Assembly (NCBI RefSeq): GCF_009363795.1
Contig: NZ_CP045420.1
Location: forward strand, 849,001 to 913,000
DNA from: Palleronia sp. THAF1
Lineage (GTDB): Bacteria > Pseudomonadota > Alphaproteobacteria > Rhodobacterales > Rhodobacteraceae
Direction of reading: 5' to 3'
DNA length: 64,000 bases
How positions within the stretch are numbered: position 1 is the stretch's first letter; the number at the start of each line of letters is the position of its first letter. The notes beneath the pieces were generated by a model. It ran no database searches. It worked only from the letters and a program-made list of their open reading frames with translations, and was not told the DNA's origin. This document shows positions 36,444-44,642 of this stretch, in pieces. The position numbers were made by a program, and so were the translations under genes.

Positions 36444-36463
36444 ATCCCACAGCCTCCGCCACT
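36444..36463 (+). repeat. attR, 20-bp direct repeat
   Basis: Identical to 28245-28264, the 3' end of tRNA-Ser plus two bases. Marks the right end of the genomic island. The 146 bases between it and the next IS remnant hold nothing recognisable. Confidence 0.9.
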
Positions 36464-36982
36464 TAGTCTCAATCCACACTTCTATTCCTTTCATAACTTC
36501 AGTCACTTACGAGTATCTCGTCGAGAGGAGGTCCTGGTTTCTCTTGATCTGCAACCCATTCTGCTACCCATAAGTCTGATTGTGCCATGTTGAACGTCAT
36601 CCTTAGCGGGACTCTGTTGCGCAAATCGGGTGACGGCCAAGGTTCCCCTTTCCCCAGATACACTTATCCCACGGCCTCTGTGACGGGTATGCCAAGCGCG
36701 GTGAATCCGGTCATGACGGCAACACGGAGCTGAAGCTCGGCAACCTGACGGTCAGGGTCTTGTGCCATCAGCTTTTGCCCCAGCAGTTTCATGCAGTGCA
36801 TCTTGGTTTCGGCACGACTTCGGCGGTGGTATCCACTCCATTTCCGCCAAAGCGCCCGGCCGAGGTATTTCGACGCCCGCAGCGCTTCGTTGCGCGCAAT
36901 CGCGCCTGCGGTGTCGGGTTTTAAGGGCTTGGCGTTCTTGCGGAGCGAGACGACGGCATTGGCACCTCGGTCGGCCCCTCTC

Positions 36983-37012
36983 GTGCATGTAAACATGCAC
37001 TGCCGGGCAGTG
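36983..37012. repeat. Double palindrome inserted in the decayed transposase
   Basis: GTGCATGTAAACATGCAC (36983-37000) overlaps CACTGCCGGGCAGTG (36998-37012); each is a palindrome. The intact IS copy has no counterpart here. The second palindrome is the reverse complement of the unit found at 37281-37341. Confidence 0.75.
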
Positions 37013-37281
37013 GATGGCATCATGGTACTTGCGCGTATCGTAGGCGCCGGCGGCGTTCGCAGGCTCACCGCTGCCGATCTCCTGCTCGGGCGGGATCTGA
37101 TTCAGCAGTTCTGGCAGAATGGGCGCATCACCAATGTCGCTGCTGGTGAACTCGACTGCCCGGATTTCCAGTGTCTTTTCGTAGATACCGAGGTGAACCT
37201 TGCCACACGCGGCGTTTCGAGCCACCGTGCTTGCGCGCATTCCACTCGCCTTCGCCCTCTACCTTTATCCCAGTGCTGTCC

Positions 37282-37341
37282 ACTGCCCGGCAGTGCATCA
37301 CGCAGTGATGTACTGCCCGGCAGTGCATCACGCAGTGATGT
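37282..37341 (+). repeat. 30-bp tandem repeat, two perfect copies, each made of two palindromes
   Basis: Unit 1 is 37282-37311 and unit 2 is 37312-37341, identical. Each unit contains ACTGCCCGGCAGT and CATCACGCAGTGATG, both able to fold as hairpins. The block interrupts the decayed transposase between sequence matching GCTGTC and GATCA of the intact copy. Confidence 0.85.
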
Positions 37342-37823
37342 CACGGGAGGGGATCAGCAGGTGTAGCGGCCCCTCAGAACCACGATACGGAATGTTCACG
37401 GCGAGAGACTTCTGGCGGCGTGAAAGCGTGCTGAAATCCGGCACCGACCAGCCCAATCCACTCAATCGCAGGAGACTTTCCACGAAGCCGGTCGTCTGCC
37501 TGAGCGCCATGCCGAACAGCACCTTCATCGTCAGGCAGGGTTTGATCGCGGCGTCACTATAGATGGGCTGTCGGCCCCGCTTGCCGGTCGGCTTGGCCTC
37601 CCACGTCATCTCGGGATCGAACCAGATCGTCAGCGAAGTCGCGAAGCGACGCGCTTCAGCGCTTCGTTATAGGCCCGCCAATTCTTGATCTTGTAAGTCG
37701 GGGGTGTTGGTCTGCTCATGCCATCCAGTAATCATGCTGGATTCACCAAATGAAGCCCTTACCCGATTTGCGCAACAGAGCCCTTGATCAAGCTCGATCT
37801 TTAACGATTCAGGCCACTTCGAC

Positions 37824-39629
37824 CTACTCACCCAAAGCGATCCCTTCCCGTCGGGGATCGGCTCCACCGGACAGCGTGTCGGAAATCGCGATTGCGTGGA
37901 GGCCCGAGTTCAGGTCGCGGGTGTTGACCTCGAATCCCATGTCTGACAGCGCCGTCTCCAGATCTGTGGCGCTCGTTTCTTCCTCCAGCCCGAAAGTGCC
38001 GAAGCGGTTGACCAGATGCGGCATTTCCACCGCCTGTTGAACATCCATACCCCAGTCGAGGTGAGCGATGATCGCCTGGGTCACGTAGCCGATGATGCGG
38101 CTGCCGCCCGGAGAGCCGATCACCAGCCGCGGGCTGTCGTCCTGCATCACGATGGTCGGCGCCATCGAGGACCGCGGGCGTTTGCCGGGCTCGACCCGAT
38201 TTGCGATGGGAGAGCCGTCGTCGTGAGTGCTGAACGAGAAATCCGTCAGTTCGTTGTTCAGAAGAAACCCCCGCACCACCAAGCGTGAGCCGAAGCCGTT
38301 TTCGATGGTCGTCGTCATCGACAGCGCATTTCCGTAGGGGTCGACGATGGAAATGTGCGAGGTTGAGGGCAATTCGATCGAATTGTCGTCGCCCCAGAGC
38401 ATCGCATGGTCCCAGCCGGGCGTTCCGGGGGCAACCTCTGGCAGGGCGTCGTCACCACCGAGGAGAGTCGCGCGCTTGTCCAGGTAGCGCGCGTCGGTCA
38501 GCCCCTTGGTCGGCATCGGGACGTAGTCGCTGTCGGCCATGTAGCGGCCGCGATCTGCGAAGGCGAGGCGCGAAGCGTCGCCGATCAGCCGCCATGCCTC
38601 TGCGCTGTCGGGACCAAGAGCGGCCAGATCATAGTGATCCAGCATCCCCAATATCTGCCCGACGGTCAGTGCGCCGGAGGAGGGCGGCCCCATCCCGCAA
38701 ACCTCTGTGGCGCGGTAAGGAACGCATACGGGCGCGCGTTCGATGACACGGTAGATCGAAAGGTCAGTGGTGCTGAGGACACCCGGATTGCCTGATGCCG
38801 TTGTAACGGTCTCTACTATGTCGGTCGCGATGGGTCCGTTGTAGAACACTTCGGTGCCCTCTGCCGCGATCTGGCGCAGGGTGTCGGCGTAGGCGGCGTT
38901 CATGAGCGTGTCGCCTGCTTGCAGCGCCTTACCGCCGGGGAAGAAGTAGTCGGCGGTTGCGGGGAAAGTCTGCAGTCGATCCGCGTCTTCCGCGACAGAG
39001 CTGGCCATCCGATCCGACACGGTGAACCCGTTTTCTGCCAAGGCTATGGCATCGTCGAACAAACCAGACCACTCGGACTGCCCCCAGCGGGTGTGCGCCT
39101 CTTCCAGCAACTTCGGTGTGCCGGGCGTGCCGACAGACCGGCCGCCGACGACGGCATCGTAAAAGCCCAACGGCTCCCCGTCTTCGGTCTGGAACAGCGT
39201 CGGCGTTGCGGCCAGGGGTGCGGTCTCACGGCCATCCAGCGTCGTCAGCTCGCCCGATGCCGCGTCATACCAGACAAGAAACGCTCCGCCGCCCAGCCCC
39301 GACGATTGCGGCTCGACCAAGCCCAGAACTGTCTGGACGGCCACCATGGCATCGGCCGCCGTGCCGCCTGCGCGCAAAACCTTCGCCCCGGCCTCGACCG
39401 CCAGCGGATTGGCGGCAGCGACCATCCAGTCTTCGGCTTGGGTCGGTGTGCCGGCGGCCTTGGCATCCAGAGCCGCACGAGCGGCTTCCGACACGGTGCC
39501 GAAAGCAGAGGCGTCGCGGGTTGTTCGGGTTTCGACTTCTGGCGCGACGGCATCGGCGGCCTGCTGTGCGTTTGCCGACGCCAGAAGACCCGAGGAGATC
39601 ACCGTCGACCATAGGAATGCGCGTATCAC
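37824..39629 (-). CDS. ggt: Gamma-glutamyltransferase
   Basis: 601 aa. N-terminal nucleophile hydrolase that cleaves glutathione and transfers gamma-glutamyl groups in the periplasm. A GTG start at 39629 with AAGGGGA upstream gives the signal peptide VIRAFLWSTVISSGLLASANAQQA. An ATG at 39653 would add eight charged residues and is less likely. MVAAANPLAVEAGAKVLRAGGTAADAMVAVQ and PQSSGLGGGAFLV are large-subunit hallmarks. The autoproteolytic Thr is in PSTSHISIVDPYGNALSMTTTIENGFGS, and GKRPRSSMAPTIV and GSPGGSRIIGYV mark the small subunit. Full length. Confidence 0.94.
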   Translation of the reverse strand: MIRAFLWSTVISSGLLASANAQQAADAVAPEVETRTTRDASAFGTVSEAARAALDAKAAGTPTQAEDWMVAAANPLAVEAGAKVLRAGGTAADAMVAVQTVLGLVEPQSSGLGGGAFLVWYDAASGELTTLDGRETAPLAATPTLFQTEDGEPLGFYDAVVGGRSVGTPGTPKLLEEAHTRWGQSEWSGLFDDAIALAENGFTVSDRMASSVAEDADRLQTFPATADYFFPGGKALQAGDTLMNAAYADTLRQIAAEGTEVFYNGPIATDIVETVTTASGNPGVLSTTDLSIYRVIERAPVCVPYRATEVCGMGPPSSGALTVGQILGMLDHYDLAALGPDSAEAWRLIGDASRLAFADRGRYMADSDYVPMPTKGLTDARYLDKRATLLGGDDALPEVAPGTPGWDHAMLWGDDNSIELPSTSHISIVDPYGNALSMTTTIENGFGSRLVVRGFLLNNELTDFSFSTHDDGSPIANRVEPGKRPRSSMAPTIVMQDDSPRLVIGSPGGSRIIGYVTQAIIAHLDWGMDVQQAVEMPHLVNRFGTFGLEEETSATDLETALSDMGFEVNTRDLNSGLHAIAISDTLSGGADPRREGIALGE

Positions 39630-39804
39630 GTGGGAATCCCCTTTGCCTGCCATGCTCTGATGCTGACGGAAGAGCCGAAGAAAGCAATGCTTTTGCGCCT
39701 GATGCTGTCCGGTCGGCTTCGAAGCGACTGTTGTGAAACGATCATTTGGGAGGGTGCCGCAGGCGCGTTAGGCTTGCCGGGAAGACCATTCATGGAGTGA
39801 CACG

Positions 39805-41040
39805 ATGCGATATCCGATCATGCTGGCCTTGGCCGTAGGCGCCCCGCTGGCAGGACACGCCCAAGAGGCCGCCCCGACCGGTCCCGCCATAAGCTACGGC
39901 CAGCGGCCCGCCTACCTTGTGGACAAGCTTCCCGATGGAGAGCTGAAGACCACGCTAGAGGCTTGCCTTGACCAGACGCCCCGGCGCACCGACTTCTCCA
40001 TCGGCCACCGCGGTGCGCCGCTGATGTTCCCCGAGCATACGGTGGAGGCCAATCGCGCCGCAGCTCAGCAAGGGGCGGGCATCTTGGAATGTGACGTGAC
40101 CTTCACATCCGACAAGGAACTGGTCTGCCGCCACGCGCAGAACGATCTGCACACCACGACGAACATCGTGACGACGGATCTGGCCTCGACCTGTGTTACG
40201 CCGTTTACGCCCGCCGGAGATGGTGGCGATGCCACGGCAGAGTGCCGCACGTCCGAGATCACGCTGAAAGAGTTCCGGACGCTTGAGCCGAAGATGGACG
40301 CTGCCGACGCGTCCGCCACGACGGCGGAAGAATACCTTGGCGGCGTCGCGCCCTTCCGGACCACGCTCTATTCCGATGGCGCACAGCTGATGACCCACGC
40401 CGAATCCATCGCACTGTTCCAAGACCTTGGTGCCAAGTTCACGCCAGAGCTAAAGGCTGCATCGGTCGAGATGCCGTTCGATGGCTTCAGCCAGGAAGAC
40501 TATGCTCAGAAGCTGGTGGACGAATACATCGCCGCAGGCGTGCCGCCAGAGGACGTTTGGCTGCAAAGCTTCAATCTGAGCGACGTTCAGTATTGGATCG
40601 ACAGCACTGACTTCGGCGCGCAGGCGGTCTACCTTGATGACCGCTACGAAGCCGAGGACGACGACGAAGGCCTGATCGACCCGATGGATCCGGCGACCTT
40701 CAAGCCCACCATGGCCGAGCTGAAGGAGATGGGCGTAAATTACATCGCGCCGCCGATCTGGATGCTGCTGACAGTGAATGACGCGGGCGAGATGGTGCCC
40801 TCTCCATACGCGGAAGCCGCGACAGAAGCCGATCTGGAAATCATCGCATGGTCGCTGGAGCGCTCCGGTCCGCTGGCAGGTGGCGGCGGCTGGTACTTCC
40901 AATCGGTCAGCGATGTCGTCGACGGAGACGAGGGCTACCTGACCGTGCTCGATGCGTTGGCGCAGGATGTGGGCGTGACCGGTGTGTTCTCTGACTGGCC
41001 CGCGACCGTGACATTCTACGCCAATTGCATGGATTTGTGA
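39805..41040 (+). CDS. Glycerophosphodiester phosphodiesterase family protein, secreted
   Basis: 411 aa. Signal peptide MRYPIMLALAVGAPLAGHAQE. The GDPD catalytic block is DFSIGHRGAPLMFPEHTVEANRAAAQQGAGILECDVTFTSDKELVCRHAQNDLHTTTNIV (about 55-115): HR, ExT, ExD and H. The rest is a TIM barrel with DVWLQSFNLSDVQYWI. It probably releases glycerol 3-phosphate from phospholipid head groups in the periplasm. It is longer than cytoplasmic GDPDs, in line with GlpQ-type enzymes. A strong hairpin follows at once. Confidence 0.9.
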   Translation: MRYPIMLALAVGAPLAGHAQEAAPTGPAISYGQRPAYLVDKLPDGELKTTLEACLDQTPRRTDFSIGHRGAPLMFPEHTVEANRAAAQQGAGILECDVTFTSDKELVCRHAQNDLHTTTNIVTTDLASTCVTPFTPAGDGGDATAECRTSEITLKEFRTLEPKMDAADASATTAEEYLGGVAPFRTTLYSDGAQLMTHAESIALFQDLGAKFTPELKAASVEMPFDGFSQEDYAQKLVDEYIAAGVPPEDVWLQSFNLSDVQYWIDSTDFGAQAVYLDDRYEAEDDDEGLIDPMDPATFKPTMAELKEMGVNYIAPPIWMLLTVNDAGEMVPSPYAEAATEADLEIIAWSLERSGPLAGGGGWYFQSVSDVVDGDEGYLTVLDALAQDVGVTGVFSDWPATVTFYANCMDL

Positions 41041-41046
41041 TGCTGC

Positions 41047-41076
41047 GGCCCGTGGCGGATGCGTTCGCCGCGGGCC
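41047..41076 (+). terminator. Hairpin after the GDPD gene
   Basis: GGCCCG-T-GGCG (41047-41057) pairs with CGCC-G-CGGGCC (41066-41076), with one G-U pair, followed by TTAT. It also sits right after the stop of the minus-strand HAD remnant, so it may serve both directions. Confidence 0.65.
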
Positions 41077-41451
41077 TTATAACCGATCGACGATGAAGTC
41101 GGGCACGATTCCAGCCTGCTTGATGGCATCATCCACGTTCAGCCCCACCAGCGATCCGAACCCGGTAACCAGCGCCGTCGCGAAGCCCATGTGCCGCCCG
41201 CGGCGGATATCGGTGTGCAACGTGTCGCCCACCATCAGAACGTGAATGGATTTGGGATGTGGGGCAGACGGTCCAACGCCAGTCGATAGATATTTGCAAA
41301 GGGCGTGCCAGGAAACACAGGCGCGATCCCGGTGAGGTCGGCCAGTTGATGGGCGTAGTGGCCGGGTTCGCACGACAGTCCGTCCTCGAGCGGGTCGACA
41401 ATACCTGGGTTGCCGACGATCACGGAGCGTATTTCGGTAGGCTCGGGACCC
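41077..41451 (-). pseudogene. HAD-superfamily class IIA hydrolase, truncated and frameshifted
   Basis: The upstream part in one frame reads RSVIVGNPGIVDPLEDGLSCEPGHYAHQLADLTGIAPVFPGTPFANIYRLALDRLP, and the downstream part in another reads VLMVGDTLHTDIRRGRHMGFATALVTGFGSLVGLNVDDAIKQAGIVPDFIVDRL. Together they are the C-terminal half of a TIGR01459-type HAD IIA phosphatase. The frame changes near 41240, where a TGA follows PFTF. The N-terminal half with the DxDGT nucleophile is missing, and an IS remnant lies just beyond the break. Non-functional. Confidence 0.85.
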
Positions 41452-41502
41452 ATTGAATGCCGACGTTGGTCATGGTTCAGGCTCCGCGAGGTGACCGCAA
41501 GC

Positions 41503-41605
41503 ATGAGCAACCTGTTCTGGCTTACAGAGGCGCAAATGGCGCGTCTTCGTCCGTATTTCCCGAAGAGCCATGGCCGTCCCCGTGTCGATGAGCGCAAGTT
41601 CAGAT
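41503..41605 (+). pseudogene. IS5-family transposase remnant (5' end only)
   Basis: MSNLFWLTEAQMARLRPYFPKSHGRPRVDERKF is the standard N-terminus of a common alphaproteobacterial IS5-type transposase (OrfA-like). The homology ends abruptly near 41605. It is different from the IS903-group elements at 34-37 kb. Its arrival may have truncated the HAD gene. Confidence 0.8.
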
Positions 41606-41920
41606 CGACGCGCTCAGATCGTCAGCCAGACTTGCGGTCACGCCTTCCGAGACAGTAGTTTACCAATCCGCTATGATGCTTCGCCACACGTCACCAAAAA
41701 GCGATACGATAACAGAGGCATAAAGGACGGTCCGAATTATTCGGGATCACACCGGATTGGTAACATCGCAAAGGTACGTATCCGTGACCTGATCCTGCCT
41801 ATGCTTTTGATATTAAGCCACTTTACCGGCTTCGGAGGCTTTGGGTCGATAATACTTCAGCTCAGGAAAAATTTCCCCGGCTACAAAAATTCTGCTGAAA
41901 ATCAGATGGCTGCGCGATTT
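41606..41920. other. Intergenic stretch without recognisable gene
   Basis: About 315 bases between the IS remnant and the palindrome at 41921. A plus-strand open frame runs through it from 41570 to 41926, but its protein resembles nothing and has no ribosome-binding site. The composition is AT-richer than the flanks, consistent with degraded mobile DNA. Confidence 0.5.
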
Positions 41921-41939
41921 ATGTGAAAGTCTTTCACAT
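41921..41939. promoter_or_regulatory. 19-bp perfect palindrome, candidate operator
   Basis: ATGTGAAAG-T-CTTTCACAT is an exact 9-1-9 inverted repeat about 75 bases before the DUF2852 start. A further half-site ATGTGAAA occurs at 41980-41987. No regulator gene adjoins, so the binding protein is unknown. Confidence 0.55.
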
Positions 41940-42013
41940 TGGATCTTGCGCGGTCCGCATCCGGCTCCCATCTTGATCATGTGAAACACATTAACATCAC
42001 GAAGGAGATACCG

Positions 42014-42418
42014 ATGACCAGCTATGCCGACGCCCCGATCGTCCAACGCAATCCGCTGCAGAAAGCCGAAGGCTGGCTGGATCAGCGCGGGCGCTTCGCC
42101 TGGATCGCCGCCATGGTGGCGGGCTTCATCTTCGTCTGGCCGGTCGGTCTGGCACTGCTGGGCTATATGGTCTGGCAGAACAAGTTCTCGCTGGGCCGCT
42201 CTGGCAGCTGCGGGATGCGGAAAAGCGCCATGCGCCAGACGCCGACCGGGAATGCCGCGTTCGATGCCTACCGCGCCGATACCCTCCGCCGGTTGGAAGA
42301 GGAGCAGGCCGCGTTCGAGGACTTCCTGAAGCGTCTGCGCGAGGCGCGCGACAAGGCCGAGTTCGACCAGTTCATGGAAGACCGCGACCGCAAGGACAAC
42401 ACGCCCGACGCTGCATAA
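42014..42418 (+). CDS. DUF2852 membrane protein
   Basis: 134 aa. One clear membrane segment (FAWIAAMVAGFIFVWPVGLALLGYMVW, about 27-53) followed by NKFSLGR and a charged C-terminal coiled coil (AFDAYRADTLRRLEEEQAAFEDFLKRLREARDKAEFDQFMEDR). This is the standard DUF2852 layout, a family of unknown function common in Rhodobacterales and Rhizobiales. GAAGGAG lies six bases before ATG. A perfect palindrome upstream suggests specific regulation. Confidence 0.85.
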   Translation: MTSYADAPIVQRNPLQKAEGWLDQRGRFAWIAAMVAGFIFVWPVGLALLGYMVWQNKFSLGRSGSCGMRKSAMRQTPTGNAAFDAYRADTLRRLEEEQAAFEDFLKRLREARDKAEFDQFMEDRDRKDNTPDAA

Positions 42419-42497
42419 GCGTCACATCGTCCGCAACATGACCACTACGGGGTCCGTCGCCTTCAAAACGGCGGGCCCATCGCTTATCTTCGAGGAC

Positions 42498-42953
42498 ATG
42501 ATGACCCAGACCGCCCAAACCGCATTGCCAGACCCCTTTGCCCAAGCGGCATTCTACGAGGACACGACCACTAAGCGCGCTGTCGCATGGGTGATCGACG
42601 TCGTCATCATCACGGTGCTGTCGGTTCTCTTGACGCCGCTGACGCTGTTCACCTCGATCTTCTACTTCCCCGTGTTCTACATGGTCGTCGGGATCGCCTA
42701 CCGGACTGCATCCATTGCGCGCCTGTCCGGCACGCCGGGAATGCGCGCCATGTCGGTCGAGCTGCGCGACGCGCAAGGTCAGCGGTTCGATTTCGGCCAA
42801 GCCTTGTTGCACACGCTGGGCTACACGACGCAGATCGTGATCTTCCCGCTGCAACTGATGTCCGGTGCGCTGATGATCGGCACCGCGCGGGGGCAGGGGC
42901 TGACGGACATGGTGCTGGGGTCTGCGGCAATCAATCGCGCGGCGCTCGACTAG
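42498..42953 (+). CDS. RDD-family membrane protein
   Basis: 151 aa, three membrane helices. TTKRAVAWVIDVVIITVLS holds the Arg and Asp after which the family is named; RLSGTPGMRAMSVELRDAQGQRFDFGQALL is the second conserved block. RDD proteins are small integral membrane proteins, some linked to cation transport. The next gene downstream is bpt, an arrangement often seen in roseobacters. Confidence 0.88.
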   Translation: MMTQTAQTALPDPFAQAAFYEDTTTKRAVAWVIDVVIITVLSVLLTPLTLFTSIFYFPVFYMVVGIAYRTASIARLSGTPGMRAMSVELRDAQGQRFDFGQALLHTLGYTTQIVIFPLQLMSGALMIGTARGQGLTDMVLGSAAINRAALD

Positions 42954-43022
42954 CCTTATCCGGGGGGTTGCGCGCAGGAAAAGGCGCGTTACCGTCCATT
43001 AGCTGCTGCCCGCCGGAGACCC

Positions 43023-43856
43023 ATGCGACATACACTGCCCATCGCGCCTCAATTTTATGTAACGGCCCCACAGCCGTGCCCTTATTTGGCCGATCGGGTC
43101 GAGCGGAAGCTGTTTACCGCTCTTCAGGGTGACGAGGCGGGCATGTTGAACGACAGCCTGTCGAAGCAGGGCTTCCGCCGCAGCCAGAACGTGCTCTATC
43201 GCCCGTCCTGCACGGAATGCGCGGCCTGCATCTCGGCGCGCATCCGCGTGGCCGACTTCACGCCATCGCGCACGCAGCGTCGTATCTTGAAGCGCAGTGC
43301 GCAGGTCACGCGCAGCGCCAACGCCCCGTGGGCGACCGAGGCGCAATACGCCCTGTTCCGCGATTACCTGGATTCGCGCCACGCCGATGGCGGCATGGCC
43401 GACATGGATATCTTCGAGTTCGCGGCGATGATCGAAGAGACCCCGGTGCGCAGTCGGGTCATCGAATACAACCGCCCCGACCCCGACACGGGGGAAGCCG
43501 ACCTGGTCGCGGTTTGCCTGACCGACGTGCTCGAAGATGGACTGTCGATGGTCTATTCGTTCTACGATCCGGGCGTGCCGCAACTGTCCCTGGGCACCTA
43601 CGCGATCCTCGACCACGTCGAAATCGCCCGCGCCGCCGGGCTGCCGTACGTCTACCTCGGCTACTGGGTGCCTGGGTCAGAGAAGATGGGCTACAAAGCC
43701 AAGTTCGACTCGGTCGAGATCTTCAAGGGCGGCCAGTGGCAAGACATCGGCGACCCGAAGGACCACGAGTCTGAAATGCACCCGCTGTCCACCGACCCCA
43801 TCGCCGAGCAGGTCGCAAAGCTGGACCTGCCCGACGTGATGTCCCGCCACGACTAG
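43023..43856 (+). CDS. bpt: Aspartate/glutamate leucyltransferase (Bpt, N-end rule)
   Basis: 277 aa. Transfers leucine from Leu-tRNA to N-terminal Asp or Glu, marking proteins for ClpAP. Conserved blocks: [45 protein letters not shown] (cysteines of the ATE fold), and [39 protein letters not shown]. Length matches bacterial ATE proteins of the Bpt type. Confidence 0.92.
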   Translation: MRHTLPIAPQFYVTAPQPCPYLADRVERKLFTALQGDEAGMLNDSLSKQGFRRSQNVLYRPSCTECAACISARIRVADFTPSRTQRRILKRSAQVTRSANAPWATEAQYALFRDYLDSRHADGGMADMDIFEFAAMIEETPVRSRVIEYNRPDPDTGEADLVAVCLTDVLEDGLSMVYSFYDPGVPQLSLGTYAILDHVEIARAAGLPYVYLGYWVPGSEKMGYKAKFDSVEIFKGGQWQDIGDPKDHESEMHPLSTDPIAEQVAKLDLPDVMSRHD

Positions 43857-44642
43857 CTATTCGGCGTTCGGCACGAAAAGCTGCTCGCCTTCTACCGTGA
43901 ATGCCCCGATGGCCTGCTGCCCGGCGTCGGAAACCAGCCAGTCCGCGAAAACCTGAGCCTCTTCCACGTTGACCGATGGGCAGGCCTCTACGCTGACCGG
44001 GATCACCCCGTATTGGTTGAACAGTGCCGGATCTCCCTGCACCAGAACCCCGATGTCGCCCTTGTTGCCGAAGGTCACCCAAGTCGCCCGGTCGGTCAGC
44101 GCGTAGGCGCCCATGCCGACGCCGACATTCAGCGTCGCCCCCATGCCCGACCCGGTTTCGCGATACCACGCGCCCTCGGGTTCCATTCCGGCGGCGTCCC
44201 ACAGCGACAGCTCGGCAGTATGCGTGCCGCTGTTATCTCCGCGTGAAACGAAGGGCGCTTCGGCCTCGGCGATGGCGGTCAGCGCAGCCGAAGCATCTTC
44301 TTCACCATTAATCCCGGCAGGATCGGCTTCGGGGCCGACGATAACGAAATCGTTGTACATCACGTCGCGCCGCTCGGTGCCGTAGCCCTCGGCCACGAAG
44401 GCCTCCTCCCGCGCTTTGGCGTGGACCAGCAGCACGTCACCGTCGCAATTCATCGCGTTCTTGATCGCCTGCCCAGTACCCACGGCCACGACATTCACGT
44501 CGATCCCGGTTTCGTCGGTGAAAATCGGGAGAAGGTGGTCGTATAGACCGGAATTGGCGGTCGACGTCGTGGACTGAACCAGCACATCGGCGTGGACAGG
44601 GGCGGCCAGCAGGGCCAGCGCGGACAGGGTGCGTAACATCAT
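43857..44642 (-). CDS. tupA: Tungstate-type ABC transporter, substrate-binding protein
   Basis: 261 aa. Signal peptide MMLRTLSALALLAAPVHA. The mature N-terminus VLVQSTTSTANSGLYDHLLPIFTDETGIDV carries the TTTSxxxxG motif of TupA. Further conserved parts are VGTGQAIKNAMNCDGDVLLVHAKAREEAFVAEGYG, FVSRGDNSGTHTAELSLW and YALTDRATW. TupA binds tungstate very tightly for W- or Mo-cofactor enzymes. Overlaps tupC by four bases. Specificity for tungstate rather than molybdate rests on family similarity. Confidence 0.88.
   Translation of the reverse strand: MMLRTLSALALLAAPVHADVLVQSTTSTANSGLYDHLLPIFTDETGIDVNVVAVGTGQAIKNAMNCDGDVLLVHAKAREEAFVAEGYGTERRDVMYNDFVIVGPEADPAGINGEEDASAALTAIAEAEAPFVSRGDNSGTHTAELSLWDAAGMEPEGAWYRETGSGMGATLNVGVGMGAYALTDRATWVTFGNKGDIGVLVQGDPALFNQYGVIPVSVEACPSVNVEEAQVFADWLVSDAGQQAIGAFTVEGEQLFVPNAE

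Larger units (their letters stand above)
28265..36463. mobile_element. tRNA-Ser integrated genomic island (about 8.2 kb)
   Basis: Bounded by the 20-bp repeats at 28245-28264 and 36444-36463. The whole stretch is visibly more AT-rich than the flanking core, with different codon use. Contents in order: DNA methyltransferase and DGQHR protein (+), serine recombinase (-), palm-motif protein (-), tyrosine integrase (-) interrupted by an IS903-group element. Each end has two tandem 13-bp sites in the same orientation, likely integrase arm sites. No conjugation or phage structural genes are present, so it is a satellite-like or defence island that depends on its own integrase, now broken. Confidence 0.9.
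36664..37720 (-). pseudogene. Broken IS903-group transposase
   Basis: Fragments in different frames correspond to consecutive parts of the intact transposase. Minus 37609-37340 covers EAKPTGKRGRQPIYSDAAIKPCLTMKVLFGMALRQTTGFVESLLRL...NIPYRGSEGPLHLLI. A middle piece runs near 37240-37090 (GEGEWNARKHGGSKRRV, ILPELLNQIPPEQE). Minus 37000-36664 covers KPLKPDTAGAIARNEALRASKYLGRALWRKWSGYHRRSRAETKMHCMKLLGQKLMAQDPDRQVAELQLRVAVMTGFTALGIPVTEAVG. The frame is broken at the palindromic inserts at 36983-37012 and 37281-37341 and by further small indels. Not functional. Confidence 0.88.
36610..37782 (-). mobile_element. Decayed IS903-group element (1173 bp)
   Basis: Terminal repeats GACTCTGTTGCGCAAATCGG (left) and the reverse complement of GGCTCTGTTGCGCAAATCGG (right) differ at one position. 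No 9-bp duplication is present (CCTTAGCGG against CTTGATCAA), suggesting an old insertion or a later rearrangement. Sequence along the length is homologous to the intact IS at 34446-35495 but carries frameshifts and extra palindromic inserts. Confidence 0.88.

Noticed and set aside
28265-36463. Prophage
   Set aside because: No capsid, tail, terminase, lysis or packaging genes; integrase, recombinase and cargo only.
37282-37341. CRISPR-like repeat
   Set aside because: Only two units, directly adjacent without spacers, lying inside a decayed transposase gene.
41570-41926. 118-codon plus-strand open frame in the degraded region
   Set aside because: No ribosome-binding site, no family resemblance, and it begins within an IS remnant.
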